Source: Tigriopus japonicus (taxonomy: Eukaryota > Arthropoda > Copepoda > Harpacticoida > Harpacticidae). From it: a stretch of DNA of 64,000 nucleotides. The translations under genes and the position numbers were made by a program. Below, in pieces: positions 12,317 to 25,189 of this stretch. The DNA lies in contig CM021318.1 in the NCBI GenBank assembly GCA_010645155.1, positions 1,022,158 to 1,086,157 of the forward strand. Reading direction: 5' to 3'. Numbering within the stretch: position 1 is the first letter of the stretch; every line of letters starts with the position of its first letter. The notes below the pieces were generated by a model, which saw only the letters and a list, made by a program, of their open reading frames with translations, made no database searches and was not told the DNA's origin.

Positions 12317-13857
12317 TCAAACTAAAGGGAACAAGAAATTTCCTCAGGTTTTTTTTTAATTTTCCCATTTTAACACTTATGGACAAAAATCGCAGATTTT
12401 TTTGTTGCAACTTAAATAAATAATGTCAACTTGTTCCCTCTTTTTGATTTTGATTGATAAACTAACCTTTTTGCAGAAAACACTAACAGAGCATGCAACT
12501 TTTCATTAAAAAAGTGCAGCTCTCCTGTGCGTACTCTTGTACTTACAGTGCTCTGGCTAAGACTCTTTTCACTGCGATGCAAATCATTTTCTCGTTTTGG
12601 CGAAAATTAATGGTAAAAAACAGAATTTTCGCCAGAGAAATTGGTCCTAATGGTACGAGGAATAAGAGAATCTAGACGTGACCTGAATTTTAATCTTGTC
12701 TAAAGGTCAGAACATGTCAAGCAAGCCACCAAGTTTGATAACAATAATAATTTCTTTATTGCGTGTTCTTTACACATTAATGAAATTCATTTGTGAAGCC
12801 CCTTTTTCAAAATAATTGGTAATGCCGGAGTTAATTAATTATCAGCACCAACTCTTGAGCATCTTCTCATCATGGACAGATTGTCATTGAAAGAGTTGTA
12901 AAAAGAACGTTCTGTCGGATCCAATTTATTGTTCCCCCTTTATTCCCTCCCAATCATTGCTCTTATTCTTTGTCTACGCATCTGTATCGACGAATGCTCA
13001 TTCCATCACTGATTTAGCCATCAATCTACTAAAGCATGTCGATTGATTAAAAACCCAGGTGAGCTTCACGTCAGATTACTTTCCTCAAGGTTGAGGGTTC
13101 AAATCCCCTTATTGCACACTCACACTTATCGCAACTAGAGTTCCCTAGAACTCTAATCGCAACCAACTTTGCATAAGTCACAAAGTCAATGTGTAATTGA
13201 CGTTTGGAAGGATGCGCATTCCAATTGTTCCACCTCGATGTGTATACGTGTAATGGATTTGCCACCCCAATCCCCTCAGCAGCCTCTTTCCCTGGTTTCC
13301 TCTCGAAAATGGTCTTTCTCTCCTCTATTGGTCCTCCAAGTGAGTTGCAGCTCATTCTCTGATCGGTTCTCTTGAGTGGAACCACCACCATTCTCCGTTG
13401 TTCCACTCACTCTCTCTGAACTGGATCTTGGGAGCTCGCGCGCTCCATTTCTGAAGGGAGAAAATCGATTTTTCCCGAACAAAGAAGGGAAGGGAAGCTT
13501 GAAGAATCTTGGAGGAGAAGGAAGAAAAAGAGGAGGATACAGAGTACTGACCTCTTCCTCCCGTCGTTCCTTCTCTCCAACCTCATTTCCCGCCTTGTCG
13601 GACCAATTCGGATCAAAGGGAACAACGCGCGCACGCCCAATGCAAAAAGCCCCCGCCCATATCACCCACCACTGTCCTACATTGAGTTTGGAAGACCAAC
13701 TCTGTAGAAGAAGAAGAAGTGTAGAAGCCGGGTGGGGGAAAACTCTGATGCCAACCAAGCCAACCTTATTCGGGTTGTCGGAGAGAGGGAGCACCAAAAT
13801 TGGATCAAGAGTGCATACATAAATTCTAGTTCAATTCACCCGATATCCAAACAAAAA
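12317..13857. other. Intergenic and 5' region of the four-module gene
   Basis: No separate gene is supported. The segment from about 13200 onward is richer in C and G and leads directly into the start codon at 13858, so it probably contains the promoter and 5' UTR. Open frames on both strands at 13071-13822 overlap each other, are low in complexity and resemble nothing known. Confidence 0.4.
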
Positions 13858-16802
13858 ATGGAGAACGTGCGTCAAATGTTGAATCGACCTGAGGTCCGCA
13901 ACCTCAACTGCATCCGGGATGTCAAGTTCCCGGTGAATTACTCGCTCCAATCCGTGGAAATGAAACCCACCGAGGAGGATCCAGGTCTCGTGAGTCTCAC
14001 CATTCGGATCCCAGGGGAGGTGAGAGTAGTTCATGGATCCGAAGATGTGTTTGGAGCCGTCAAAGAGGCCGTCAAAAAGCACATTAACACGTCCGACGCC
14101 GATAACGACGGGTTAACTATTCAAGAAAAGCAGGGAGCTTGGGTCCTCAAATTGGAAAAAGGAATCTTTGGCAAGAAACAAGGGGTGGAGGTAAGATCAT
14201 GAAAGCAGCTTCTGGCTAGGCCTGACTTTGGAAATGGAATAATCTTCCTCTTGCAGTTACTCTGCCAAATCATGGAGAATATAACCAAGGCCGGTTACGA
14301 TATGCTAACGAGCTCGCGATTCTCCACCACACCGGGTTACGAACTCCGAACTTGGATCCTGAAAAAGGCTGCCACCCCTATTGAGAACCCACAGGTTATG
14401 GCCTTAGCTTTCCCAGCAGCCGACAAAGTCTGCGTTGTGGGTGCCAAAGAAGATAACCCGGCGAATCCCGTGGTTCAGGCAGCCATTGAAAAGATCATGA
14501 AACAATGCGAAACGGAACCGAAAGAGACCGAAGAAACGGACACAAAAGCTCCAGAGACCGACAAGAAGGAAGAGACCAAGGAAGATGAGGAGAAAGAGAA
14601 AGAGACGGAGGAGGAGAAAAAAGATGAAGACAAGAAGGAAAACGAGACGGCAGAGATAAAACAAGAAGAGGAGACCGACAACAAGGACAAAACAAATGAG
14701 GACGAAACTGAAGCTCCGGTCAAAACCGAAGAGACCACCACCAAAGAGGAGAACAAACCCGAAGGGCAAGAAGATGTCAAGGCTGAAGCCGAGAAGGAGT
14801 CCAGTGACGAGAAGGTCAACGAGTTCAAGTTAGACATGAACCAGCTCAATGCCGAGAACGGCAAGATTCTTCGATCCAAACTGCTTTTGGAGGTCCTGCA
14901 CCAACTGTTTTGTCGACAGTGGAAGTTGATCTGCTCTTCTCACGTTCCATTTGGCGGAGATCATGAAGTGATGTTCTTCATTCAAGATACCCGGATCCTT
15001 CCCGGATTGGGACAGGATCACTTTGCCATGTTGGAGATTGAAAAACCCGACATGGTCCGATTGTACGGGTTGAACGAGGACATGGAGGGCAAGATCAAGA
15101 CTGCTATGCAAGAGCATTGGATGCCGGGACTGGATTCCAAGGATCCCGAGGAAGTGCACGGGGTCAAAAGCTACAAGCTCTTGGAAGAGCCTTGGAACCA
15201 GTCATGCGTCGTCAAGGACGGTTCAGGCTCAATGCCCAGATTGGTGGTGTCTCCACAAATTTTAGTGGCCAAATTTCTCTTGGCCATGAATAAGGCCGAG
15301 ATGAATGTCTACGAGAGCGTCACTTTGGATGTGGGGAAGATCGATCAAAAGACTTTGGTCATCTTCCGACAGTCCAATGTGAGCTACTCTCAGGAGTTGA
15401 CACTCAAATTAGCAGGTATGACCAAAGAAGCATCTGAGTTTCTGTCAAATATTCTTGCAACACTGATCAAAAACCTCGGAATTTTCTGGAAAATTCAATT
15501 GTCTCTTCTTCTAATGAAACCTAGAGAACTTTTTTTGGGAGTAAACAAACATATCAAATTTAATCTTTTCCCTTTATGCAGTTTTATGTAGCAGAGAGCA
15601 TAAAATGGAACGAGCTGGCCCTTCAATATACACACAATCACTTTGTGTTCATTTTGTGTGGATTTCTGTAATGAGTGAGCTTTAAGAGAGTTGGCTTTGA
15701 CCTCAGACATTGGATTGAGTGGAAATTCGAAGCATAAATTCTTCGTAACGCAGAACCTTATTCGGATTACTTAATACTTTTTTGATTTGTAGGACACGAG
15801 AAACGATAATTTTAGCTCTTTGCATCTGAGTCAACCATTCAGGTATCTTTATGTTTCTCTCGACAGGTGTTAACCGGATTGGAGTTCTTGGTGGTACCGA
15901 AGCCGATATCGAGGCCATTCGCAAGTGTTTGCAAAATCGATGGCCTTACCCACTGACTCATGATTATAAGGTGGAGAAAGACGGTAACGAGGAGGAGTTT
16001 TGGCAATTCAAAGTCAAACGATATCCTTGGGCAGTTTCCTATGGGAACAAGCACATTGACCGAGCCATTGAAACGGCTCAGAGTCTGATCCAACAACATC
16101 ACGAGATCACTTTCCCACCACCACAAAACATGGATGCTGAGTCTGGGAAGAGCATCTTGGTTTATCTCATCAAAGTAAGTTTTATAGGGCTCAAGGTGTA
16201 TTCCTGAGATTTTGGTAATGCTCCCTTCTTACTAGATGGGACAGTCTTTGTTCGGAGATGAATTGAGAATTTTTTTCGTCTATTGAGACATGCTGAAAAA
16301 GGGCTCATTTGAGAGGAAAGCCACCCACATACAATGGGTCCACTTAAAGCTTCGCTCTGTTATTAGCTCTTGCCAAAATTCCCACACAACTTGGAAGAAA
16401 ATGAATCCATCCTGATCAATTATCCATCAGAGTTCTGATAAACCTCTTTTTGATAATTCGTTAACAAGCATTTGAAAGAGCTGAACAGGCTAATGGATTG
16501 TTCCAATTTTTATTATTATTATGCACTTTGATCAAAAAGTTCTTTCAATTGGACCTTGACTGAAACACGTAAAAGCTCTACCTTTTTTTCTTGCCTGAAA
16601 TTTAAATTGTAATCCTCGTTCATTAACTTTCTTTAGTTTCTTCACTCAAATTTCGCTTTCATTCTTTTTTCCACAGGAATTATCGGATTTGGGATGGCGA
16701 GTCCAATTCTGCGGCGACATCTCCTCTCAAAACGTGACCCAAAAGCGACCCCCAATTCCGGAGCGACCCAGCGATCCGGTCTCCTTGTACTTTTTGAAGT
16801 AA
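13858..16802 (+). CDS. Unrecognised four-module protein with a long acidic insertion
   Basis: The exons are 13858-14190, 14257-15415, 15867-16174 and 16677-16802. All junctions are GT-AG, phases close, and the product is 641 residues. I do not recognise the family. The protein appears to contain about four diverged copies of one module. Each has a strand-rich half with a V-rich core followed by a helix (for example VRVVHGSEDVFGAVKEAV), then a helix plus aromatic turn (LLCQIMENITKAGYDMLTSS; ILVYLIKELSDLGWRVQFCG), then a short strand (EVMFFIQD, KTLVIFRQ, VSLYFLK). Roughly 100 residues of almost pure E/K/D/T (about 14505-14820) separate module 1 from module 2 and are probably disordered. There is no signal peptide or membrane segment, so it is likely intracellular. 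A downstream AATAAA lies at 17254-17259. The start follows an A-rich context (aaaaaATGG). The gene structure is secure; the function is unknown. Confidence 0.8.
15590..15760. mobile_element. Degraded family A fold-back copy in intron 2 of the four-module gene
   Basis: The stretch resembles the right-hand half of the element at 11862-12316, including a ttggattgagtggaaattcgaa block that corresponds to its gttcgattgagctgaaaattgaa. Similarity is patchy and the ends are unclear. Confidence 0.4.
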
Positions 16803-18245
16803 TTTTGGGTCAGATGTACACTTCTTCAACCAACTCTTCTTCCCTCTTTCACTTTCTCAACCAACGACCAAGGCTAACTGACACTGTTGATGTAGTTTTG
16901 ATATTACTTTGCCAATTCCCTCACAAGCAACGAACACTCAGTGTTTCTTTCCCCTTTTTGAGCCAAGTACTTTCCATGGGATTCACGTTTTCAACGAAAC
17001 TCTTGTGAGCATGCTAGTTAAGTTTTGGCCACATCAGCCACAAGGAAAAGGGATCCCCAAGCATTTTCGAACTTGTTTATGTAAATGTCTTCTTGAACGC
17101 TCAAGTTTCTCCAAGATGGCGAACTAAATGAATTACACTAGAGTACCTCTTTTCATCTCTCTTCTTCCTTAATTGACCTACAAAATCCCTTACATGTGTT
17201 AACTCAGCTAATTACATGTACCAATGAATAGTAGCTCGTTACAACGACGAAACAATAAAGCATTGAACGGCCCAAACTTTTGCCATTCTCATGGTTCGGT
17301 ACTAAATATATTTGAGGATTTTTTCCAATCATTTTTGTTTTCATCTTCAAACTGTATATCTCATATAAAAAGGGTTCGCTTTTCCAGGGTATAAGAACAT
17401 GAGAGAGAAGGGGGCTTCTTTGTTTTCAATTTATGCACATCTCGATCGATCCGCCAGTGATAACTTTATTGAAATTTGCGACGACTTAGCAAACTAGTTG
17501 AATGTCGAGGAAAGAGCCAGTGTTGCTTGCGATTTTCGTTCATGCTATTGGTTCGCACAAAGTGTCTGTTTTCTTTTTGTCAGCACCACCTCCATTGAAA
17601 ATTAGTTGTGTACTAGAAGGAGCTTCCGTCCGGCATTAGATATAAAGATATATATGTATGTATAAGAGTGACATGCAGTTGACAAGCTGCACACTATGCC
17701 ACACCACTTACGACGATTGAATCGGATTGATCTTTGGGCAACACGTCAAGAAAAATGAATAGAAGAACGAGCGGGAATAAATAAAGACGGGGGGTTTAAA
17801 AGGTTGTTGAGAGCACAAATATGGATGGCGAGGGTCTCAACACATCTTATCAATGGCACAAAGTTTGAAAAAGTTTGTACAAAACGATCATGTTTGCGGT
17901 TTGATGAGGCTTCAGAGGGAAGATTTGGGGGACTACAACATTGGCTAGTCCTTTGAAAGTCAATCATAACACTTTGGTTATTCGACTGAATTGCTCTGCA
18001 GCAATCATTTCATGAATCAGAACTCAGGTAAAGGTGTTTGGGCGCTTTAGCTGAACAGAGTAATGTAGGTTGATTTTATATCAAGAAAAAAGGGCATTTC
18101 GGAGAGGATTCAGCGGCCGAATAGTGATTGCGATCTGGCTTTATAACCCAATATTTGCACATTAGTTATGACGTGTCTCTATTCACGATGGTCTCCAATT
18201 TCAGAAAAGTTCCAGGTTTTTTTTACCCATTATCAAATTACTCAA
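16803..18245. other. Intergenic between convergent genes
   Basis: This region holds the 3' UTR of the four-module gene, with AATAAA at 17254-17259, and the presumed 3' UTR of the phosphatase on the other strand. A short tatatatgtatgtata run is at about 17648. No other gene is supported. Confidence 0.5.
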
Positions 18246-21200
18246 TCACCCTTTGAGAAAATAGTAGGATCCAGCAGCCACCATCATGACCAAACCAAAA
18301 CAGAATGGCAACATTTCGTACACCTGGCTTTTCCGTCGCTTCCAATCCTCTGAATCGGCGGATTTTCGCTTCATGTCTTGGACTTTCGATTGAAGAGCCG
18401 TTTGACGGGCTTCTTTATTGCGACGTCGGATTTCCATTTCCCTGCAAGCAAAACAAGAGCATCCCCATGATTCATGGCTTTCATGACATGTCCTTGAAAT
18501 GGCACTTTGAGGGAGATTTATGATTTGGTGCTGGCGAAGGAAGAACAGAAAACTGTAAGACGAAATCGCCAGCCAGTGATCAGACGTACCCCGTTTGTGT
18601 CGGGTCACTAACGACTTAGTGAGCACTTCTGGGGAGGAATTGCAGTATTTGCCGAGATACAGGAGGTCTAAGTTACGCCTACGAAACGAATGAGAACCAA
18701 ATGAAAGGCGCCTCGACACCAACCAACTACTTCTACTACGGAACACATTCTACGATCACAGTCCAACAAGCACAAACACGCAGGCTCGCACGCACATGTT
18801 GTGGAACACGATAATTGCGGTTGCTCTGGGTCGAGATGTTCCCGCACCACTTACCGCTTTCGCTCTTCCATTTTGTGGTTGTTGAGGATGCAGGTGGATT
18901 CAGTCTTGTGTCGGGCTGGATTGGAGGATGACGAGGAACAAGAAGAGGTCGACGAGGTCGTCGAAGACGAGCACGAGGCGGTCGGGTGGGCGGAGCAATT
19001 CGAGTCTGACAACTTGGAGGAAGCGGCATTGCCACCATTGGATACGGGTTCTGAAATAGCGGCATCAGTAACTTTCGTGAGTATACATATGGACTTACTT
19101 TTTTGAAGTTTAACATGGAGACCACCCGGAGACAAAATCTTGTTTTGAACTTGAATCTTAAACTTGGTGCCGCTTTATATTGAGAGTACATTTGAGTTCA
19201 ACTTTAATATTGTTGTGTTTTAGAATTGATAAGTCCTTTCTGAGTGATCATAAATTAAGGCTAAAGATTTTGGCGAAACAGCCAAAAAATGTTTCCACCA
19301 CTAGATGGCGCTAATTGCTACTTCATCACTGGGATTTGAGCTCAGCTTGCGCTCCTTAGCAATGCTTGCTCTGACGGAGAGATGTTTTTCTTGAGAACAA
19401 CAGAGGGCATCCAGGCAAAGTGTGCCATCTAGGTGACCAAAAGCCTTACCGGTGTTTTGCCCATGGCCGTTTGATTGAGAAGGAGCTAGGCTCAATTGGT
19501 CCGGGATGATTGATTCCTTGGGGAACACGCCGTTGTTGGTGTGATTGTTGCACAGGATGTCCTGCAATTGCTGCCGCAAAGATTCGTTGCGAGGAGGGGG
19601 CAATGGAGGAGGACCACCGCCATGAACGTCTTGCTCGTCCTCATCATCTGAGATCTCGGATGAGGTCGGAGCTCGCTGACATTGTAGATCTACAATCGAA
19701 CAGGCACATACATGAGCAAAAAATGCTCTCAAAGTCAGTCGAGGAAAGAGTCTGACCTGCTAGAATGTCGTTGGAAATCAATCCTCGTTGTCTGGCACCT
19801 TCGATAATGGCTAAATAGGAGAACTTGAGTTGGTCTGGCGTTTGTATGAGGCCCATGCGATAACTTCGAAGCTCCAGGAGAACCTCTTTAATATTCACGT
19901 TCTCAAATCCTTCCTTCTCAATCTAACAAGTAAGCGCACAAACGTGAGTCCAACATGCCATTAAAACACCCGCAGTTCAGATGATATAGAACCCTAGCCA
20001 TCAACCAAGAAATCGGTCCATGTACCACATGGATGGAATGGTATTACTAACCAGGACAAGGCAGGTATCGACCAGGCAGAATGTTCCAGATCTGCCGATG
20101 CCGGCGGAACAATGGACCACAGATGGACCCACATCCGGATCCAACACTCCACTTTCTCGAACAACGGTGAGAAACTCCAGAAACGTGTCTGGACATTTGG
20201 GAACACCAAAATCCGGCCATGTGGTGTAATGGAAGTGCTTTATTTCTCGACTCTCGTCCGTGTCGAGTTTGCTGATCCTGCAATAATGTGAACATAATGA
20301 TATCCTGTTCAATAAAATTAAAAAGAGAAGTGTTCAGTTGTTAAAATGGGCGAAAATTACAGCCTAGTTTTAATGCTTGCATTTTCAATTTGATCTCTTT
20401 TGAGGTCGGATAATTTAGGTCAGTTTTTTAAGGTCAAAAATGCTTGGGCTTTGTTTTGATCAGAAGTGATTAAACGACGTCTTTTCAAGACGTAACCTGC
20501 ATTTCAAAAAACACTTGTGAACGTTCCAAAAGAACGAAATACTTTTTTTTTTCTCAAGCAAAGCTTTAGAAATAACGCTAAAAACCCTCATGGCTTATGG
20601 GGATCTTTGGGGTTGTCTCGTCTTTTTTCCTCCAACCTACTTAGATTTTTTTAAACACACCATAGAGCAGGGGTCGGCAACCAGTGGGCCGCGGCCCACA
20701 TGTGGGCCCAAGGCTGGTCTTTGGTGGGCCCAGGCGCTCTGGGGAAGGTCCAAAATAGTGGGCCCGCGAGCCTTTCATGGTACTGTTCTCGTGGGCCCAA
20801 AGGTCTTAAGATCGTTAATTTGTGGGCCCTTGAACCTACCAACGTCTATTTGGTGGGCCCTTGACAACTCGTGGTCAAATTGGTGGGCCTTGACCTACAA
20901 AATGGTTGCTGACCCCTGCCATAGAGACTTCTTACCGAAATAAATCATCACCATTAAAAGAGAAAAAAAAAATCAAAAAAGCAAGTTTTCACAAAAGGTT
21001 TCACATAACTTGAAGGTCACATATTCTAATCCTAGCCTTGTTGCCGTTACTCTTGGAAACACACCCAGAAAAAGTTTCCTGAACCTACCTGAAAGTCCTG
21101 ACTGTATAGTGCTCTCCGGGTTCAGATTGAATATTCTCGAGTTTGAGTTGGACATCTTCAAAGATGAGATCATCACCCACATCCTGTGGCCAGTATTGGT

Positions 21201-24200
21201 GACACTTGAGTTGGCCTTTCTCCAGCACACGGTTCAACATGAGTACAGCCTTGCTCATCTGTTGCCATACCGTCAACCAGAAATGGCCTACCGTCGCTGG
21301 CAAAGGCCCTTGAGAAAGAATGTAGTTGCGATTGGCACGGATTGACTGAAACACACAAGAAAGCAAGCGTATGTTACACACCGACTTTGTTCTTTGAAAA
21401 GTTATACCATGAACTGAATTGAGGATTCGTACGAGGAAAGGTGGACGGACTTATGTTTCCGTTTAATTAATCAGGAACGTCAATTTCGGGAGAAAAAAAA
21501 CCACTCTTATTCTTGAAACCGAGATGTACTTGCTTGACTGCAAGTGAATCTGAACTACCGATTCGGTTCCCGAAAGCTCGTTAACGAGAGAGCCACTTGG
21601 AAATTGTACCGAGAGAGCGAGGCATCATTCCTATCTTTTAAGGGGAAAACGAACAAAAAAAATCATTTTTAATTAATTCATGAGAATATCATCGGGCCTT
21701 GAGGAGGCAAGCCGGAATTTATGCCATCAAAATGCGGCTTTACAAACATTCCTGCGACTCACAATTGAGCAATAAAGAATTGGTACTTTCATAATTCGTA
21801 GAATCTCCCGCTAAATTTTTCAGCATGAGGAACAAATCATTTCCACGAATAATAACTTGTATTGGAGGCAAACTGTTGATTGTATGCCAATTCTTTATGT
21901 ACTCAAATACATGGAAATGAATAATGAGATATGGCAAGGTAAAGGAATAGTGCGATTAAAAAATTGGTCAAATATATTCGTTTCAACTTCCTGTCTTCAT
22001 GACTTTTTATTTCCGGAAGGAATGCGAGAAAATGAGGTCAAGAAAGTAAAACATTTAGAAATGCACCATATTTTACCAGGGTGATAATGCAAATGATAAA
22101 ACGTTCTAAAAGCTCTGTAAGATTGAAGAAACACACCTTTTTGGACTTGTAAATGAATGTGGCATTGTACTAGCACAATAATAATCCTTCATTAGCATCA
22201 AGTTCATTGTGCGGATATTCTTGTCACATCCTATATCCCTCTCTCCATTCATACATCCAAATAATACTCCTAATGCGCCCAATCGAAGGCAAAATGCGGG
22301 GATCTTTAATGCCAGCTTAGATATTTTGCGTATTAGAATCTTTTTAACCATATTCTCAAAAAACGAATCAAGCTGGAAGCACTAGAGACCCGTTATATTT
22401 TTGTCGGTCAGCCGATGTCTAGTAATTTCAAGATGTTCTTATTTGACTTGTGATCATAAAGTTTATGAATCCTTCAGCTATCTATTTCGCAACATATTTT
22501 ATCCTTTTCGATTTGTTAGTACTAAAGTATATCCTAGTTAAACGTACTCAGGCGCTTCAGACAATCGCAAAGAGTAGATAGACATGTTGACGATGACTCA
22601 TCTCGAAGGGTACTAGTACATGCAGTAGCAGTCGCTATCGTTGCTCTAGATTCACAGATGTCTTTTGATTAACAACTTTTTTGGTTTCTAAACTCGTGGG
22701 GAGGAGAGATTAAAGCGGATTCGAGTTCTCGACTCACTCACTCACTCACTCACTCACACATGCACCCACGGGCAATGTTGTTTTGTCAACATTCCACAAA
22801 CGAACGAGGCTCAAGGAGGATCCGTTGGCGGAAAAGCCAAGTTAGACATGGATGGTCCAAAAGAAAAGAAACAAAAAGATTATAGCCTTGAGTGGGTGCA
22901 ATAGTTGGCTATTTGGGTCTTTCAGATGCAATGACTTGCCGTCGGATTCCACGATATCAACGGGAAACGAGGAGATCGTGTGAGGATCATCTTGAACTTC
23001 CTGAAGAGAAACTGGACTCGAGTGGAATCCTATCGAAACACTTATCTGATTCCAAGTAACATTCATTGATTCATTCAGGGAGAAAACAGGCCTTTGAAGC
23101 CTTCCTATACGTGATGATCACCCTATTAAAAAGTCGAAAGAACACGGGGTTACGGGAACAAGACGGCCTTGGACAAAACTGGGATGGTCAGAGTTTTAGG
23201 TACGGCGGAATCAATAGGCGAGGGAATATTCCAAATTCTTGGAACTGACTCATCCATCGACTACTGCATAGAGCACGAACACACTCTGAATGGAATCGGG
23301 GGAGACACACTCACTCACTTTCGTACTTACACAGACCGCGGGCATCTCAAACTCTCGAGCACAATGAAACTCTGTCATTTTTTAAGAGTATACAAACACA
23401 CGTTGAAGGACCCGTCCGTGGAAGCCGGCGAAAAGAGGGCACACCACCAGCCTTCTTATAAATAACATCGTCGGATTTCCCCCCTCGCCTTCCGACTAAC
23501 TCTATTTTCTAGAATTAGAGCTGACTGCCAGTCCGAATTCTACCAAAACTGATGCCGTAGAGCTTGTAAGCACTCATACTCTGGCTCTCTAAGGCCTCCA
23601 CTTAGATGCGTCTTTCCACGGAGAGGGGAAAAAGACTTCATTAAGTTCGGGTTTCCCGGAAGTCTTCGCAGGAACACCGTTTTCAATGCCAGGGGTATGA
23701 GGCTTCCCGAGTCTGTCTACATAAGGGATGGTTTAGCATTCACGCCCCTCTGGTTGAAAATAGATCCGAGTGCCCGATGTCACTCCGATGATCGGAATGG
23801 ATGAATGAGCCAAACCACTTCACTTTTCAATGAGTGGAGCCGTGGATTGATGGAAATAGTCATTATNNNNNNNNNNNNNNNNNNNNNNNNNNNNNNNNNN
23901 NNNNNNNNNNNNNNCAATGCCAAGGGTATGAGGCTTCCCGAGTCTGTCTGCATAAGGGATGGTTTAGCATTCACGCCCCTCTGGTTGAAAATAGATCCGA
24001 GTGCCCGATGTCACTTCGATGATCGGAATGGATGAATGAGCCAAACCACTTCACTTTTCAATGAGTGGAGCCGTGGATTGATGGAAATAGTCATTATTAC
24101 CATCACTTCTCGGAATAAAGCCTTAATATCCCGAGTCAATTTCTTTCTAATTCATAATCGCTTTCTACTACTTCTACTCACTACTTTCATAATGTTAATA

Positions 24201-24681
24201 TATTCGTCCATAATTGCACAAGTTTTATCACCCTCAACTCAACGTCAATGAATGAATGGCCTTTCGATTGATGAGGCTCAATCGAAGCCAAAGTCACTTT
24301 GACCCGTTTCAACTGAGCTCTTATCGTTGAATCCCGATGATCGTCGCGTTCTTACCTTGACTAAAGAGGCGTTAATGTAATCGGTGTGATCGAGATCTTC
24401 CAATTTGACCCGAGAATGATCATAGGGATAGACATCGCGATAGCGATTGAAAGTGCGATTCTCGGGTTTGGCCGCCTCCAAAGCCGGAAACTCGGACACG
24501 GACGAATCGCGACGAATCTCCTGAAATATGAATCCAACCCAACGTAAAGTCTCGCTTTGGGGGCCGAAAAAGGCGCTTTTTTTTCTTTCCGTCCCCTCAC
24601 CGTGTAAAGTTGAGCCCATCCGTCGCGTTGAATGAGATCTTTGATACTTTGTTGTGCGGCGGCCATGGCCTCAACAGCCAA
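18246..24681 (-). CDS. Ptp61F: Tail-anchored protein tyrosine phosphatase, non-receptor type 1/2 (PTP1B / Ptp61F type)
   Basis: There are eight exons: 24601-24681, 24356-24520, 21089-21345, 20052-20277, 19757-19922, 19450-19689, 18855-19071 and 18246-18441. All junctions are GT-AG and phases close, giving 515 residues, close to fly Ptp61F. The catalytic domain spans about residues 10-290. It shows the phosphotyrosine loop [13 protein letters not shown] (Tyr54), the WPD loop (188-190), the signature [10 protein letters not shown] with nucleophile Cys223, and the Q-loop QTPDQ. The middle is acidic, then proline-rich ([10 protein letters not shown], a likely SH3 ligand) and Ser/Thr-rich. A basic stretch precedes a hydrophobic C-terminal segment (about 494-512), expected to anchor the enzyme in the ER membrane. 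Members dephosphorylate receptor and JAK-type kinases. A second Met at codon 6 could also serve as start. Intron 2 holds an assembly gap and intron 3 a hAT MITE. Confidence 0.93.
20668..20918. mobile_element. hAT-type MITE with perfect 8-bp target duplication
   Basis: The terminal inverted repeats are CAGGGGTCGGCAACC on the left and, reverse-complemented, CAGGGGTCAGCAACC on the right. The element is flanked on both sides by the identical octamer ccatagag (20660-20667 and 20919-20926), the 8-bp duplication expected of hAT transposition. It is 251 bp long, noncoding, and carries eight forward copies of gtgggcc. It sits in intron 3 of the phosphatase gene. Confidence 0.9.
22733..22757. repeat. 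ACTC microsatellite
   Basis: About six perfect copies of the tetramer actc/cact lie in intron 2 of the phosphatase gene. Confidence 0.75.
23684..24097. repeat. Direct duplication flanking an assembly gap
   Basis: A 183-bp block at 23684-23866 is repeated at 23915-24097 with only about three differences. The 48 N positions 23867-23914 lie exactly between the copies. It lies in intron 2 of the phosphatase gene. The arrangement suits either a real recent tandem duplication or an assembly artefact in which two alleles or overlapping contig ends were placed side by side. Confidence 0.85.
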
Positions 24682-25189
24682 TCAATCCCTTAATCAATCA
24701 GTCAGTCAATCAATCAGCCTCGGCCTCACTCAAATCCAACGAGATATGAACCAACGAACGAGTCAGCGATCAATCGATGAAACAACCAAGACCCGAAGAC
24801 AAACGCCCCCCGGAGGAGGAGGGATGGACCCCGATGAGGGCGGTCGAGGGGGCGTGGGGTAGAGAGAGGGGCTCACTTCGATTCACTGGCCTCGTCGATG
24901 AAGATCGACTCACGGCTACACACTAAAAAAGACTCGTTCTTTCTCGGTCAATTTCGGCCTAGAGAGATGATAGATTTGGATTCATGGAGGAGTTGCCGAG
25001 AGACAGAACTGAGAAAAGGCCAGAAAACGCGCGCAAAATAGGTCAGAGGCGTCGGAAGGGGGTAAATGGAGCGAGGACGTTATCTTCATTGGACAGGTAT
25101 TATACTCATCACATTATTGTCTGCGGTTGGACGAGGCGCATTCTGGGTTTTGAAATAACGCTCGTTTGAGGTGAACGTTCACTAGACAC

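Noticed and set aside
13071..13130. tRNA-like B-box string (gggttcaaatcccc)
   Set aside because: Only the T-arm is present; no D-arm or anticodon stem can be drawn, so I do not call a tRNA.
14404..14879. Long minus-strand frames opposite the acidic insertion
   Set aside because: They are antisense shadows of the E/K-rich coding sequence (yielding F/S/L-rich peptides).
19301..19330. ccactagatggcg string resembling the fold-back family B motif
   Set aside because: Similarity is limited to about a dozen bases, and the neighbouring family blocks are absent.
22733..22757. Regular ACTC repeat considered as a CRISPR-like or satellite array
   Set aside because: It is a short microsatellite with a 4-bp unit and no spacers.
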